Positions 14,537 to 14,597 of a DNA stretch of 14,597 nt are shown piece after piece. The DNA comes from Flavobacteriales bacterium. GTDB lineage: Bacteria; Bacteroidota; Bacteroidia; Flavobacteriales; Parvicellaceae. The notes beneath the pieces were generated by a model. It saw only the letters and a program-made list of their open reading frames with translations, had not been told where the DNA came from and did no database searches. Every line of letters starts with the position of its first letter. Position 1 is the first letter of the stretch. The DNA is taken from NCBI GenBank assembly GCA_014239715.1, contig JAAZYJ010000242.1:1-14597 (forward strand), in the 5' to 3' direction. Made by a program: the position numbers and the translations under genes.

Positions 14537-14544
14537 TATATTCG
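14537..14544 (+). promoter_or_regulatory. Weak -7-like element before the right-edge gene
   Basis: TATATTCG matches TAnnTTTG with one mismatch and lies 20 bases before the ATG at 14565. No proper -33 TTTG is seen at the right distance, so this is a low-confidence call. Confidence 0.25.
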
Positions 14545-14564
14545 TCGAGCAATTAAGACTAAAG

Positions 14565-14597
14565 ATGGATGCACTTAAATTAGAAGGATCGCCTAAA
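14565..14597 (+). CDS. Start of a divergent gene, cut by the window edge
   Basis: ATG at 14565 opens a frame of 11 codons (M-D-A-L-K-L-E-G-S-P-K) that continues past the window. It is divergent from the ceramidase gene with a 111-base gap. The leader residues resemble the N-terminus of SiaC-type (DUF1987) proteins of Bacteroidota, where a short L-x-I-E-G-T-x-x-T-P-like opening is common, but 11 residues cannot establish this. Confidence 0.45.
   Translation, partial: MDALKLEGSPK

Noticed and set aside
1..14597. Mobile element, prophage, CRISPR or defence island
   Set aside because: No integrase, transposase, terminal repeats, regular direct repeats or nuclease/helicase genes; gene content is housekeeping and envelope.

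Overview
The window looks like a chromosomal stretch from a free-living Bacteroidota, probably a Cytophagales-type bacterium. Four things point there. The primary sigma factor is the short 287-residue form without region 1.1. One promoter upstream of it matches the Bacteroidota consensus (TTTG, 20 bases, TATGTTTG). Obvious Shine-Dalgarno sequences are scarce. Several genes are lineage-style envelope proteins (OMP beta-barrel, M16 pair, DegP). No tRNA, rRNA, insertion sequence, integrase or CRISPR array is visible, and no gene-free stretch reaches 300 bases. It reads as core chromosome rather than a mobile island.

Left part (1-2476, minus strand): a compact cluster read right to left. It holds a TTG-started membrane-anchored coiled-coil protein, dapF (meso-diaminopimelate synthesis), an unrecognised 178-residue protein, and a GNAT acetyltransferase cut by the left edge. 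Consecutive genes overlap by 4, 8 and about 20 bases, so translation is probably coupled.

Centre-left (2621-6661, plus strand): a DegP/HtrA protease, an unusual pair of nested inverted repeats, the rpoD promoter and rpoD, a textbook intrinsic terminator, and a long-form GAPDH with an N-terminal extension of about 135 residues and non-classical cofactor residues.

Centre (6779-8486): an unrecognised 183-residue protein and a signal-peptide-bearing outer-membrane beta-barrel protein, close together on the plus strand. A Spy-like secreted protein converges on them from the minus strand.

Right part (8639-14597): two adjacent M16 peptidases, one with an intact HxxEH zinc site and the next with a degenerate site plus a LolA-like C-terminal domain. 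They probably act as an envelope heterodimer. Then come a convergent double-CxxC zinc-ribbon protein, a neutral ceramidase family enzyme without a signal peptide (minus strand), and the first 11 codons of a divergent gene at the right edge.

Most of the window is housekeeping and cell-envelope maintenance. I see no convincing new defence or biosynthetic system. The most notable signals are the 22-bp perfect palindrome nested in a larger inverted repeat before rpoD, the altered cofactor pocket of the GAPDH, the active/inactive M16 pair with its fused domain, and the apparently cytosolic ceramidase.
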